64,000 nt of DNA from Dipteronia dyeriana (lineage: Eukaryota > Streptophyta > Magnoliopsida > Sapindales > Sapindaceae): NCBI GenBank assembly GCA_032871835.1, contig CM065303.1, positions 20,338,001 to 20,402,000 on the forward strand, read 5' to 3'. This document shows, one piece after another, positions 22,438 to 34,400 of the stretch. Position numbers and translations under genes: made by a program. How positions within the stretch are numbered: the stretch's first letter is position 1; each line of letters starts with the position of its first letter. Under the pieces are notes generated by a model that did not search any database, was not told the origin of the DNA, and worked only from the letters and a program-made list of their open reading frames with translations.

Positions 22438-22885
22438 ATGCCTTGGCCGGGTACCACCCCCCACCAAGAAGGGTCTAAGTGTAAGAGCATACGTCATCCA
22501 GATCTCGAGACCTGGATAGCTAGATAGCCTTCATGATGCCTTGGTCAGGCTACCACCCCCCTAAAAAAGGTCTAAGTGTAAGAGCATAGTTGCCATCCAA
22601 ATCTCAAGACCAGAATAGCTAGATAGTCTTCCTAATGCCTTGGTCAGGCTACCACCCCCAAGAAGGAGCTGAATGTAAGATCATAGTTGTCATCCAGATC
22701 CCGAGACCAGGATAGCTAGCTAGATAGACTTCCTGATGCCTTGGTCGGACTACCACCCCCAAGAAGGGTCTATGTGTGAGAGCATAGTTACCATCTAGAT
22801 CCCGAGACCAGGATAGCTAGACAGCATTCTTGGTGCCCTGATCAAATTACCACCCCTGAGAAAGATCCAAGCGTAAATATAGGAC
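22438..22885 (+). repeat. Tandem array of about 98 bp, 4.5 units, downstream of G1 pol
   Basis: Units begin with ATGCCTTGGTCAGGCTACCA or variants at 22438, 22536, 22635, 22736 and 22833, so the period is 97-101 bp. A conserved inner phrase is GAGACCAGGATAGCTAGATAG. It is non-coding. Confidence 0.9.
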
Positions 22886-23361
22886 CACCAGTTTGGATCA
22901 AGCTCGCCTTAACAAGATACCTTCCCGAATGTTGGAGAAAAGGTATTTGGATTAAAGCTAGTTCAAGGAATCATCAGAGATGCGAGATACAATGCAAGGG
23001 GACTCTTCCCAAAAATATGAATTCCTACCAAGTGCTGAAAACTGGAGCTAGATTTCTATCCAACTAGTATGCTTGCACATAACATATTCAGAGTTTTTCT
23101 TTACCAAATTTAATTAAGTCAGGATTATGCTAAAGATCGCATCCAAGTCGAGGTCATAAATTAAGCAAGGAATTCTTAGCCAAGTTTGAAGTTCACGATC
23201 AGGATTATCAAAGTAAAGGAAATGAAAACCAATTTTCATTGATAGTAAGGGAGCCTATCCTCTTTCAAAGGCTACATTCATCAAACAGGGAGCCCAACCT
23301 CTGGTTCTGGGCTAAACAAAAAAAAAATATAGAGCAAGAATTGATAAAACTGGTCATGAGT
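22886..23361 (+). other. G1 spacer between pol and the solo LTR
   Basis: About 480 bp with no coding frame and no recognised motif. It is part of the region between pol and the antisense ORF. Its last five bases (TGAGT) are the left target duplication of the solo LTR. Confidence 0.6.
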
Positions 23362-24485
23362 TGTTAACGGAAAATTTGCTCGAGATGATAAATTTCAATT
23401 AACACCCTCAAGACCACTACCACAGAGGTAGTGGCCGGGGTTCGGTACCTTTGGTACCTAGATTGCTTGAGTAAAGGTAAGTGTTTAAAATAAATTTTAA
23501 GGGAATGAGGAAAGGAGCAATAATATAGCTATGTTATTCATCACAAATATCGTATAAAAACCTCTCAAATATACTCAATCTCAATGATGTACAATGAGGT
23601 GGTAACCTTATACCTATCGAGAAGTAGAAAATAATGATGGTTGTGTTTCGATTACGGAATTTAGGCCAGAGTTTAACATCTCATTCCATATGCTTTTTTT
23701 TTGTCGCTTCTCTCTCTCTCTCATTCTTGGGCATATTTATACATGGTTCAAGTATGTTAAACTTTGTGAATCTCCCGCCATGATTATGTGAATCTGTTCC
23801 TTTCTTATCGGGCGGGGAATTTTATTTAAAAGTTATTGACTTTGAATTAATGACGGAGATGAGAATATATTTGTTGGAGATAAGTTTGTTTCCTATTTGG
23901 ACTCAATCTCATATCTTTACGTGGCAATTTAATATTTATTATGTGTGGATATGATCATGTGTGCCTTCATGGCATGATTCTTTATGGAGGTCGTCGATTA
24001 CTGTTTCATAGGACGAGGTAAATCTGTGCCCTGGTTTTGGTACCAGGAACTTGGTCTGACCTTTCTAGGTTCTTTGGAGCTTGGGAAAACCCCGTGGGCA
24101 CCCTTTGGTGGCAATAGGGCTTTGGCGAGCTTCCTGTTACTTGTCTAGATAGGTTTATATCTTCCCTCATCTAGATGAAGCAATCCCAAGGTATGGGCCC
24201 ATTGCTTAATAGGTTCTCACTTAAGTCTGGAAATGATGGCGAGCTCTTGGGGAGATTACAAGGTAGTTTCGACCTCGGTGAGCCTTGATTTTATGTAAGG
24301 GGCTCGAATCGTTTATGTTGGGCTTCACCTTGGATGCTTCCTGAGCTCGGTGACCTTACTTCGGTTCTTTGGGGTGGTGCCATAGCTTGATCTCGGGGTT
24401 CCGTGGTGGGTAATCTCGGGTTTGAACCTGGGCCAGGGGAGTGGAAAATTTCTCTTTGGTCCCTAGCCAAATTTGGCTATTAACA
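23362..24485 (-). mobile_element. Solo LTR of the G1 family in reverse orientation
   Basis: The reverse complement starts TGTTAATAGCCAAATTTGG and ends CCGTTAACA, matching the 5' LTR of G1 over its length. TGAGT is present on both sides (23357-23361 and 24486-24490), a perfect 5-bp target duplication. It is therefore an independent insertion that later lost its body by LTR-LTR recombination. A TATA-like box (GTATAAATATG on the minus strand) is at about 23734-23744. Confidence 0.93.
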
Positions 24486-24599
24486 TGAGTAAAGCGGGGT
24501 GACCACTCCCCTTTTCGGGCGATCAAGACAGGTCATTAGTAGAATGTATCAAGCTCTTACATCCTCCTGGTTCCCTCCCGCTGCACTTCCTCCTTGCTA

Positions 24600-25575
24600 A
24601 TATTCACCCACTACTTCTCATTTTGATAGTTGCTCATCTTGGATGCCATATCCTACTACCCCTTTCTTCCGGAGGTTCCTCAATTGCTTGTTGCTCAGTT
24701 TGGTCATCCTCTAAGACCTCATTAACCTCATTCGTAACCTCAAGAGGAATTTTCGTATCCAGAAGGGTAGTTGTTGCCTCCGTTTTGCTCTGTTCAACCT
24801 CCGACTATATTCTGGAAAGCTCTTCAAGTCAGTCTCTGGCTCCCTCCCAGGCTTCTGGTCGACACCCTCGGGCTGCGCAGGTTGAATCCCGCTTGAAGAT
24901 TCCTCGGAGCCTAAGATTGGGAGAACTGAAAAAGGAAACAGAAGATCTGCCAAGACCGGTTGTTTCCCTGTTCCAACCACGTCTGAAGGTTTCGTTTCAT
25001 CGCCAATAGGACGAGACAGCTCCGCGACCTTGGTCATAATCTCCTATCTTTCCTAGTTAGTAATAACTGACATATCAAAAGGAAGAGGGAGGGCCTCAAC
25101 GACCTGGTAGAAGGCATAAAAATACCCATCAATGAAAGAGGCATCCACCTCGGCCTGTAACTTGGCCACCTGAGCATGCAGGCTCAGGTTTTCGATATCT
25201 AAAATCTTGGCCTTAGCTTTCCAAGATCCCTCTGCTTATCCCGGCATTCAGATTTAAAGGTTTTTTGATCGAAATACCGCTTCAGCATGTCATAGACACA
25301 ATAAAGCTCAGCCAGCTTTGCCTTCATTCCCCTCTGGCTGGATGTCATCCCTTACACTAGAGCTTGAGCTCGTGCAACATGGCCCAATCAGCCTCAACCT
25401 CGACTTTTACCGTACGGTCGCGAAGAGAGGCCACCTGATGACCCATGGCCACGTTGAATTTGAAAGCCTACAAATTGAAAAGTCCAAGTTAGAAAATGAT
25501 CAAGCTAGCCGACACAAGAAAAGACAAAAGAAGATGGTTACCTCGGCCAAAAGAGTGGACAACTTGGTGATTAGG
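24600..25575 (-). pseudogene. G1 antisense ORF, distal part
   Basis: On the minus strand this stretch encodes polar, charged coiled-coil-like segments, for example LAELYCVYDMLKRYFDQ and a proline- and glutamate-rich run around 24711-25037. Many stops and frame changes interrupt it. It continues the minus-strand ORF beginning at 27964, from which it is separated by the solo LTR at 25581-26838. Antisense ORFs in this position are known in Tat-lineage elements; their function is unknown. Confidence 0.5.
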
Positions 25576-25580
25576 ATATC

Positions 25581-26838
25581 TGATTAACACTGAAAAGTGT
25601 ATGTTTACTAAGGAATAATATCATCACTTAACACTTCCAATATGATTAATTCCCCAATTTAGACATAATTTTGTTCGCTTTCTTAAATAAATGTGTTGTG
25701 TAGTAATCACTGTATTTTTCTTTGTATTTCAGAGGTAATTCGATCAATTCAGAATTATGGGGAAGTTAGAGGGCAAAACAAACATCATTTTCAAGTTTAG
25801 AACGTCAAAAACCTTAGGAAGGCCACGAAGGGAATTTTTGTAATTTTGACTATTCACTGTTCACAGTCGACATTCACTGTTCACAGTCGACTTTCACTGC
25901 TCCTGATGATGTGGCACATTACTATTGGACCAAACTGCGAGTGTACCGTACACGCGGCTGCAGAGAATCACATTCTAGAAGTCATTGCACTGTTCATAGT
26001 TGACTTTCTAGAATATTATTGATCGATGACGTGGCACATTTCTATTGGCCTAAATTGTGAGTGCACCGCACACGTGCTGCAGAGAATAACATTCCGAATC
26101 CAAATCTGATATTAGATTTGTGAAATTCTCTCTCTTTTGTTCTCGAATTCTCAATTTAAATAAAATAGCTACTTTCTAGTTACATTATGTCTGACTAATT
26201 TTATATAGCTAGGGCCAAAGGTGATACTGTTGGTATGGAAAATATAATCCAATTTTGATAAGTTTATTATTTTCTTGCTTTTTCCCCTCTGATTTTTATG
26301 GAGTTTTTGATTCACTGTAGTCAAATAGATATTGTCTAGCACAGTGAGTACTCTTACCCATATTTATCAGAGAGTGGTTTCTCCCTTCTGATCTTTGTGG
26401 AGTTTTTGACTCACTGTAGACAGACAGATATTGTCTAACACAGTGGGTACTTTTACCCATATCTATCAGAGAGTGGTTTATCCCCTCTGATCTTTGTGGA
26501 GTTTTAACTCACTGTAGACAGACAGATGTTGTCTAGCACGGTGAGTACTTGTACCCATATCTATCAAAGAATGGTCAGTGGAGTGGAATACCCTCCCATT
26601 AATCTGGACTAAATATTAATTATTTGATCATATTCGAATTACAACCATTGGATCCCTTAGCCCCAGTTTTAATTTTAATTGATTTACATTTTATAACAAA
26701 CATAGTAATTAATCTAGATTACTAATTCTATAAGGACAAGTGAACAACCTCCATGTGGTTCGACCCGGTCTTGCCGGTTAATTTATTACTTTGACACTCT
26801 TATACTTGGGAGTAGGAACACTTCTTTAGGATGTGTCA
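25581..26838 (+). mobile_element. Solo LTR of an unrelated retrotransposon family
   Basis: It starts TGATTAACACTG and ends GGATGTGTCA, with ATATC on both sides (25576-25580 and 26839-26843), a perfect 5-bp duplication. It contains a 99-bp tandem array (26288-26580), and a TGGTTCGACCCGGTCTTGCC block lies near the 3' end. There is no internal region, so the body was lost by recombination. Strand is taken from the LTR-end features and is tentative. Confidence 0.88.
26288..26580 (+). repeat. Tandem array, 3 units of 99 bp, within the solo LTR
   Basis: Units begin TCTGATTTTTATGG, TCTGATCTTTGTGG and TCTGATCTTTGTGG at 26288, 26387 and 26486, an exact 99-bp period. Each carries CACTGTAG and a TATTGTCTA- or TGTTGTCTA-type core and ends CCCATATYTATCA. 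Confidence 0.93.
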
Positions 26839-26843
26839 ATATC

Positions 26844-27964
26844 TACGGGCATTGAAGCCATCAGGAAAAGGTTGCCACCCAGGCAGAATGCAATAAATTG
26901 TCCCAAGGCCTCATCATGCATAGCAGAGCTCGGCTGATATTGAAGGCAAACGGGAGGAACCTCCTCAGCACCAGCCTCAAGGTCTTCCGAAGCTCGAGAA
27001 GTTGGGAACTTAAATAGAGGGGTAGAAACATCGGGTAAGTTAACTGTGAGGCTGGCAGGAGTATCAACAACAGTAGATGGGGCAACCAAAGAAGAAGCAG
27101 AAATGATTACATCAGTAGCATGAGAAACAGAGGTCCCCTTGCTCCGTACCTTGGTAGCCAGCGATACGAGGATTGCCATTTTGAACCTAAGCTGGGATAG
27201 GGACGGAGCAGGAGCAAGCAAAATCCCAGTTAGAAAAGTTGGCCCCCCTTTCTTCGAGGTAGCCAAAAAGACTCCCCGGGTGCTAATCTGACAAGAGGGG
27301 GGTACGAGCTTGCTAGGCTTAATGGGAAGCTAGAGCAACAACAAAAACTGTTAAAAAAAATATATCAGAACCAAAACAGCTAATGAAAGGAAGCAAGGAG
27401 TTTCAGTCCGATTTTACTTATGGGAAGTGGCAGCGAAGATATGCAGGTACAGATTCACCCTACGGCGATTAAAAGAATCGGTTATAGGAATCTTCAGGTT
27501 CAAGTAGTTTTAGGAGATGATGGCCCTCAAGATAGCCTCGGATTCAGTGGGTAGAGAATCCTTGTCATTGAAGGCGGTCGGGACCTTGAACTCGTGTTCG
27601 CCGATGAAGATCGAGCTCCCCTAACCATCCCCCACCAGAATTCGTTCCTCCTTCCAAACAGGGTCCTTCTTGGAAGCGCCAGGAATGATAAAGTTCAGTT
27701 TGTTCTTGGATTTCATAAAGAACTGACCTCTAGGGCCACTAGATAGGCTACCAATATAGAAGAGATAGGCTGGCAATCTGGAAGAGATAGGCCAGTTCCT
27801 CTGCTTCGGGCTCCCTGGTAACCTTGCTTAGCTCTTATTGTTCCTTCCACAGAATGAGAAAGCCGATTAAATGTCTCCAGAAGCCAGACGTCAACTAGAG
27901 AGGAACTAGTTGTAAGGCATTGAGAGCTCTTCGAATGGTGGGGCGAAGGGGAAGTCTGGCCCAT
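26844..27964 (-). pseudogene. G1 antisense ORF, proximal part
   Basis: The minus-strand frame opens with an ATG at 27964 (MGQTSPSPHHSKSS) and runs with breaks to 26844. A conserved-looking segment reads NKLNFIIPGASKKDPVWKEE and then PTAFNDKDSLPTESEAILRA between about 27720 and 27530. A serine/valine-rich stretch of 146 residues covers 27266-26826. The ORF lies opposite to gag-pol between pol and the 3' LTR, the expected place for a Tat antisense ORF. The product is unknown. At least three stops or frameshifts and the solo LTR insertion inactivate it. Confidence 0.55.
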
Positions 27965-28017
27965 TTTTTTAGAACCGCGGCGTGAATTGGAAGCAGGCCT
28001 TTAGGAGGGTCGAAGAC

Positions 28018-28052
28018 GTCGATTTCTTCATTAAGCCAAAGTCAACGATATT
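28018..28052 (+). repeat. G1 3' LTR fragment left of the copia insertion
   Basis: GTCGATTTCTTCATTAAG followed by CAAAGTCAACGATATT aligns with the matching part of the 5' LTR and even better with the solo LTR. The last five bases (ATATT) are the left target duplication of the copia element. The first 650-700 bp of this LTR are missing; antisense-ORF sequence abuts it directly. Confidence 0.75.
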
Positions 28053-29585
28053 TGTAAGTTCCTCGGTGTTTGATTGGCTTATTTTATTGACAACCACATT
28101 TAGGGATCAATATGTAAGGGTAGTTTAGGACTTCATTGTTCGTAACCAAGCTCAAGCATCAAAGGTAAAATCACTTGTTTAACTTTCATTGAAGACGTAT
28201 TAGTGCACACACACACTCATGCATTTTCTTTTAATTATCTTGCATGCATGCTTAATTACCATCTTGTGTGCCTTAGGTGTCTTAATTTTTGTTTGAGTGT
28301 TGAATGCATTTTTGTGCCTCAAAAAGAGGATTTTTTTCCTCTGTTTCACGGCTCAGACCGTGCTCTGTGCAGTGCCTACCCCTCGGTCTGCACAGCGGTG
28401 TTTACCAGAGGCTGCATGCTGTGGCTACCGCGGCATGTGCTTGTTGCATGCACCGCTGTCTCCCAAGCGAAGTTTCAAAGGCATTGCATGTTGTCCAGAC
28501 CGCAGTCTGTTCACTTCCATGCACAGCGGCCTACAGAGCAATGTTGTCCAGATGATGCACCGTTCATGGTATGGACACTTGCATGTACCGCGGTACAGAT
28601 AGCAGTCCTGACGGGATTTGGTTGCCCTTCTTCTAAAACGATGCCATTTTTTATGTAGGGCACCATATATATATATATGTTCTCTTCTCTTCTCTTCGGT
28701 TCTTAAGAGTCCAAGAAGCCATTTTTGTGTGTTCTAGCTTTTCTAGAGGGAGAGGGACTCCCAAACACTCATTTTTACTTAACCCAACTTCATTTCATGA
28801 TCATCTAGCTTCATTCTAGGATCATTCAAGCATGGAGCATCATCTTCTTCTTGACTAGGTAACTTCTACATGCTCTAGACTTCATAGTTTCATTACAAAG
28901 ACATGTATACCTAGGGTTTTAGTCTCTATTGCTTAGTAAATGCTTGCTTGTATGGTTAATTGCTTTTATGACATGCTTGTGTTTGATTGTTGGTTGAGAT
29001 GCATTAATTTGTGATAGCTAGAATTTATTATGGTTTTACCATTCTAGCTAATTCTTCTTGCCTTTGCATTTAGAACATTGATATCTAGGATTTGGTTTAA
29101 TTGTCATTAGTAATCCTACATAAGCATGAATGTCTTGACCTAGCATTTTTGCATATAGAATATTCTTGCATATTCACTTAGGTTGCCATTATCTCTTCAT
29201 TGTTGGTTAAGCTTGTGGCTATGTTATTAGTGCACAAGGTTGGTGATCCAAAATCAATGTTAATGCCAGTTGGGTAGAGTGAAAGGGTTAGTAACCGAAG
29301 GGTTAGATGGGAGGTCAACCTAGGTTGTAAACTTTATTTTAATAGTGGATTTTGAGGATCGAGTGTGGCACACTGAACATCCCGTGGTTTTTCCCATTTA
29401 GAGGGTTCCATGTATATATTGCGTGTTGTTATTACTGTTTTATGTTTGTTGTCTTTTGTTTGAACACTTAGTAGAATGAGAAAGAATCGATAATATTGAT
29501 TAATTCACAAAATTGGTAATATATCGAAGCAAAACATATTCACCCCCTCTAGGTTTAGACACACACATTCTAAAGGGAATTTTCA
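28053..29585 (+). repeat. 5' LTR of the copia element
   Basis: A GC-rich, CpG-bearing block (28340-28620) with repeated ACCGCGG/ACCGC phrases precedes a TA-repeat TATA box (28665-28679). The AGTGGATTT...CCGTGGTTTTTCCC...GAGGGTTCC block lies at about 29343-29410. A CACCCCCTCTAGG motif lies close to the end. Confidence 0.92.
28665..28679 (+). promoter_or_regulatory. LTR core promoter, TATA tract
   Basis: A run of TA dinucleotides follows the CpG-rich block and is followed by CTCTTCTCTTCTC. In the 3' LTR the same tract has expanded to about 38 bp (36706-36743). Confidence 0.7.
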
Positions 29586-29587
29586 AT

Positions 29588-29603
29588 TGGTATCAGAGCT
29601 GGT
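29588..29603 (+). promoter_or_regulatory. Primer-binding site (initiator tRNA-Met type)
   Basis: TGGTATCAGAGCTGGT lies two bases after the LTR end. It is complementary to the 3' end of initiator methionine tRNA and is the common copia primer site. Confidence 0.93.
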
Positions 29604-29642
29604 GCCTAGAATTACTTAGGTGATCCTTGCTCTGTATGTGTC

Positions 29643-31462
29643 TTGCTTAGTGCATTTAGTTTGATTGTTTTCTTTTTGTGTGACATTGCATTTGCATTAC
29701 ATCCATTACCCTCAAACCCTATAAGTGGAAACGAAAATAGTCATGAAGGAGCCTCAAGCATAAGACTCCCTATGGTCAATGGGGTGAATTATGCTTCTTG
29801 GAAGGGCAAGATGGAAGCCTATCTTTGCCAAATAGATGATCGTGCTTGGATGGCTATTGAAGATGGGTATATTCCTTCGACAATGACAAATGACGATAGT
29901 GTAGAAGCTCTTAAGCCCAAGTCTAGTTGGAGTACTCAAAAGTTTGAAGCATCCAAGTGGAACAACAAGGCCATGCATGCCATCCTTTGTGCCATGGATG
30001 ATAATCAGTACAAGTTGGTCCAAAACACTAGGATTACAAAGGAGGCTTGGGACATTCTTCAAATGGCACATGAGGGAACTGAGGTAGTTAAGGACTCAAA
30101 TCTTCAAGTCTTCCAAATGCAATTTGAGATTATTAGGATGGATGAGCATGAATTCTTCAATGACTTTCAAGTGAAGTTGATGGATATCGTCAACCAAAGC
30201 CATCAACTTGGTGACCCCTATTCGGATAGGAGAGTCAAGAAAAAAATTATAAGGTCACTTCCGTCAAGGTTTGAATCAAAGGTGACGGCACTTGAAGAGA
30301 ATAGTGAGTACAAGAATATGAATCCAAGTGAAGTCATTGGAAGACTTCTAGCTTATGAGTCAAGATGGAACACCACACCCATACCTCCAAAGAAGCAAAA
30401 GAGCATTACCTTGAAGACCACCAAGGTTGAAGAAGAGGAAGAGGACTCGGATGAAGAAATGGCCCTCATGATTAAAAGATTCCAGAAATTCATGAAGTTT
30501 GAGAGGAAAGGATTTGAGTCCAAGGGAAAGAAAGTGAAAAAGAAAACTCCTTTCAAGAAGATTGAAAAGTCTCAAGAAAGTGACTCCAAGAAAGGCATTC
30601 AATGCTATGAATGTAGTGGTTTTGGTCACATTGCTCTAGAATGTGCAAATTTGAAAAAAAAAATTGGGGAAGGCCATGGCGGCCAGTTGGAGTGATAGTG
30701 AAGACTTAGAAGAGGAAGAAAAATCTTCGGATGATGAAGATAGAGTTGCAAACTTCATTGCCTTCGCGACATCTCATAATAGCAAGGAAGTTATGAGTGA
30801 TAAGGAAGAAGTAGATGGCTCTAGTGATGAGAGCACCTTTTCTAACTCTAGGTTTGAGATTGATGAGGAAATGGACTATGTAGACTTCATGAAGTTTTTT
30901 GAAAAGTCTAGATTGAAAAAGAAGGAGATTCAAGAGTTGAAAAAAAAAGAATCTAGAGTTGACTTTGAAGATAACTCACTTGAGTGAAAAAATAAAGAGT
31001 GGAAAGGAGTTAGAAAAGAGCATGAAATTGGAGCTTGTGATCATTAAGAGGAGTGAAGAGAACTTGAAGATTGAGCTTAGGGAAGCAAAGGAATTGGATG
31101 CCAAGATGACATCCGGAACTGAGAAACTTGACAAGATGCTATCATGTGGGAAGAGTCCTAGTGATAAAACAGGCTTAGGATATGTGGATGGCAAGGATGC
31201 TACTTCCTTAAAAAAACCATCTTTGTCAAGAGTCAAGAGGATAAAGAGGTTCAAGGTTCACACCAACAAATGAGATCGAATGAAGTTGGAGAATCATCAA
31301 AGCAAGCTCAAATGAAAGTTCAAACAAAGTCTCAAGCTAAAGCTCATCCACCAAAAGCTAAAGCTCAACATACAAGACCTCAACTTCCAAGGAGTTTTCA
31401 AAGTCAACAAAGGATTCTTCACCTATAACCAAGAAGGGAAGCTAATTCGGCTCAACCACAAA
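29643..31462 (+). pseudogene. Copia gag polyprotein with two poly-A frameshifts
   Basis: Capsid polyprotein. The first frame (29643-30660) has the copia gag start NGVNYASWKGKMEAYL, a gag core, a lysine-rich linker and a CCHC zinc knuckle (CYECSGFGHIALEC, 30603-30644). A run of A at about 30652-30663 shifts the frame; an acidic extension follows (30664-30987, DSEDLEEEEKSSDDED). A second A-run near 30940 shifts it again into a coiled-coil segment (30959-31273) with KLDKMLSCGKSPSDKTG. The coiled-coil C-terminal extension is typical of Sirevirus gag. Frame loss at homopolymers suggests slippage mutations rather than programmed frameshifting, since later stops also occur. Confidence 0.88.
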
Positions 31463-31464
31463 GG

Positions 31465-34400
31465 ATGTTTAATAAAAGGGATTCGGCTCAACATCAAAGG
31501 ACAACTCAAAGGAAAGGGAAGTCTTCCATGCTTGCACAAGAATATGGTATGAATTCTTACTTTACTCATATTTGTCATTATTGTGGAGTTAAAGGTCACA
31601 TAAGACCGAATTGTTTTAAATTTATTAAGTTGTGTCATTTTGAAAGCACAATTGATAAGAATATGCTTAAAAGAGCCAAAATGCATGCACCTAGGAATTT
31701 TAGAGAAAATGAACCCATGGCTCCTAGGAATAGTAATATTTCATCTAGGTGGACTAGAAGAGATGAATATTATTGTCATGTGGCTCAAGTAGCCTTGAAA
31801 ACCAAAGCCACCAATACTTGGTACCTTGATAGCGGGTGTTCTAGGCACATAACTGGAAACAAGAGTTTCTTTGAAACTCTTGTGATGGAGGATGGTGGAT
31901 TTTTCACCTTTGGTGATGGTTCTCGTAAGAAGGTTTTAGGAAAAGGAAACATATCCATCCCCAGGTTGCCCTCCTTGCCTAATGCTCTTTATGTGGATGG
32001 CTTGCAAACCAATCTTATTATCATATCACATTTAAGTGATGAAGAGCTTTCGGTTTTGTTTGGCAAAGTTGATTGCTCTATCCTAAGAGAAGATGGATAA
32101 GTTCTATTGAAAGGCAAGAGATCAAGTGACAATTGTTATTGTCTTGATTCCAATGACATTTCTTGTAATTTGTCTAGTTGTGATCAAGTTGAATTATGGC
32201 ATCAAAGGTTAGGTCATATGAATTTCAAAGACTTAAAAGTTCTTGAGAGGTTGAATCTTGTGAGAGGTCTTCCTAAGTTTGGAAATAGGATTGAGGGAGT
32301 GTGTGGACTGTGTCAATGAGGAAAGCAAACTAAGAATGTGTATAAAAGGGGTAAACATCTTGCCACCAAAGAGCCACTAGAGCTTCTTCATATGGACCTT
32401 ATGGGTCCCATGCAAACCGAGAGTCTTGATGGAAAGAGGTACATCTTTACATGTGTTGATGATTTCTCTAGATTAACATGGACCTACTTTCTTAGAGAAA
32501 AATCTGAAACTTTTGAATTTTTAAAAAGTTTTGCACTAAAATTCAAAATGAGAAGGATCCACACATAAAATGCATTAAAAGAATTAGGAGTGACCATGGG
32601 AGAGAATTTGAAAATGTGTGCTTTGAAAATTTTTATGATAGTCTTGGAATCTCCCATGAGTTCTCGGCTCCTCGAACTCCTTAACAAAATGGAGTTGTAG
32701 AGAGGAAGAATAGGGTCCTCCAAGAGATGGCTCGTGTGATGTTGCTTAGCAACAATGTTCCTAGGAATCTTTGGGCTGAGGCAGTGAATACAGCTTGTTA
32801 TATAGGAAATAGAGTGTTTTTAAGGCCCGGTACTAGGCAAACCTTTTATGAATTGTGGAAGGGAAGGAAGCCAAATGTTAGTTACTTCCACTCATTTGGA
32901 AGCAAGTGTTACATTTTAAATGACCATGATCAACTTGGCAAGTTTGATGCAAAAAATGATGAAAGAATTTTCATTGGCTATGCTCTAAATAGTAAGGCCT
33001 ATAGAGTTTTTAATTTGAAGACACTAAGTGTTATGGAATCATCCAATGTGATCATAGATGATTGTAGGCCTAAGGTTAGTAACCATGATGAGGGGATTAG
33101 TATTGTTGATGATTCTCCTTTGGAGAAGATTGGTGAGACTTCAAGTGATGAAAAGTCAAATCTTGAGAAAGAGGTCTCTCAATTTCTTGATAAAGATTCT
33201 ACCTTGAACTCTAAGGAACCTGCTCATCGGGTTAGACATCTTCATAACAAGAGTGACATCATTGGAGATGTGAATGAAGGTGTTAGGACTAGGCATCAAT
33301 TAGCAAATCAAATTAGCTATACTTGCTGCAACTCTAAAACTGAACCCCAAAAGGTTGATGAAGCTTTAAGTGATGAGTTTTGGGTACTTGTTATGCAAGA
33401 AGAGCTAAATCAATTTGAAAGAAATGAGGTTTGGACTCTAGTTCCTAGGCCCAAGAACGCTAATGTGATAGGTACCAAGTAGGTCTATAGGAATAAATCC
33501 GATGAGAATGGCAATATTGTGTGGAACAAGGCTAGACTTGTAGAAAGAGGATACTCACAAATTGAGGGTATCGACTTTGAGGAGACTTTTGCTCCCGTTG
33601 CCCGATTAGAGTCCATTAGGCTTCTCTTATCCATCTCTTATGTGCACAAGTTTAAATTACATCAAATAGATGTTAAGAGTGCCTTCCTCAATGGCTTATT
33701 GCAAGAGGAAGTATTTGTTGAGCAACCCAAGGGGTTTATGGATCCATATCACCCCAATCATGTTTATCATCTCAAAAAGGCTCTATATGGGTTGAAACAA
33801 GTATCAAGGGCTTGGTATGAGCGTCTCACTCTTTATCTTGTTGACAATGGATATTCTAGAGGAAGTGTTGACAAGACCCTGTTCATCAAGTGTACTAAAG
33901 ATGATTCATTCATAGCTCAAATTTATGTTGATGACATAGTTAAACAATTTGTTAGTGTCATGACTCATGAGTTTGAAATGAGCATGGTTGGTGAACTCAA
34001 TTACTTCCTAGGATTGCAAATCAAGCAAATTCATGATGGGATCTTCATATCCCAAGCTAAATATGCCAAGAACCTAGTGAATAAATTTGGTCTTGAGAAT
34101 GCCAAGCATTGTGACACACCTATGAGTACCATATTGAAACTTAGCAAGGATGCTAGTGGAAAAAATATGGATCAAAGTCTTTATCATTGCATGATAGGGA
34201 GCTTGCTATACTTGACTGCTAGTAGGCCCGATATAGCTTTCAGTATTGGCGTGTGTGCTAGGTATCAAGCCAATCCCAAGAAATCCCATCTCTCCTCTGT
34301 GAAGAGAATCATTCGATATGTGAATGGGACATCCAACTATAGGATATGGTACTCTTTTAACACTAATGCTAGTTTAGTTGGCTTTAGTGATGCAGATTGG

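Noticed and set aside
24623..25587. Plus-strand frames of 128 and 89 codons as separate genes
   Set aside because: They are opposite-strand shadows of the degenerate antisense ORF of G1.
28203..28658. Cysteine- and histidine-rich 151-codon frame and its overlapping partners (also 36283-36884)
   Set aside because: All lie in the GC-rich promoter block of the copia LTRs. Three frames are open at once, as expected from base composition.
30640..30670. Programmed frameshift at the A-run in copia gag
   Set aside because: A second A-run shift and several later stops point to ordinary mutation. Nothing such as a conserved downstream structure supports a programmed signal.
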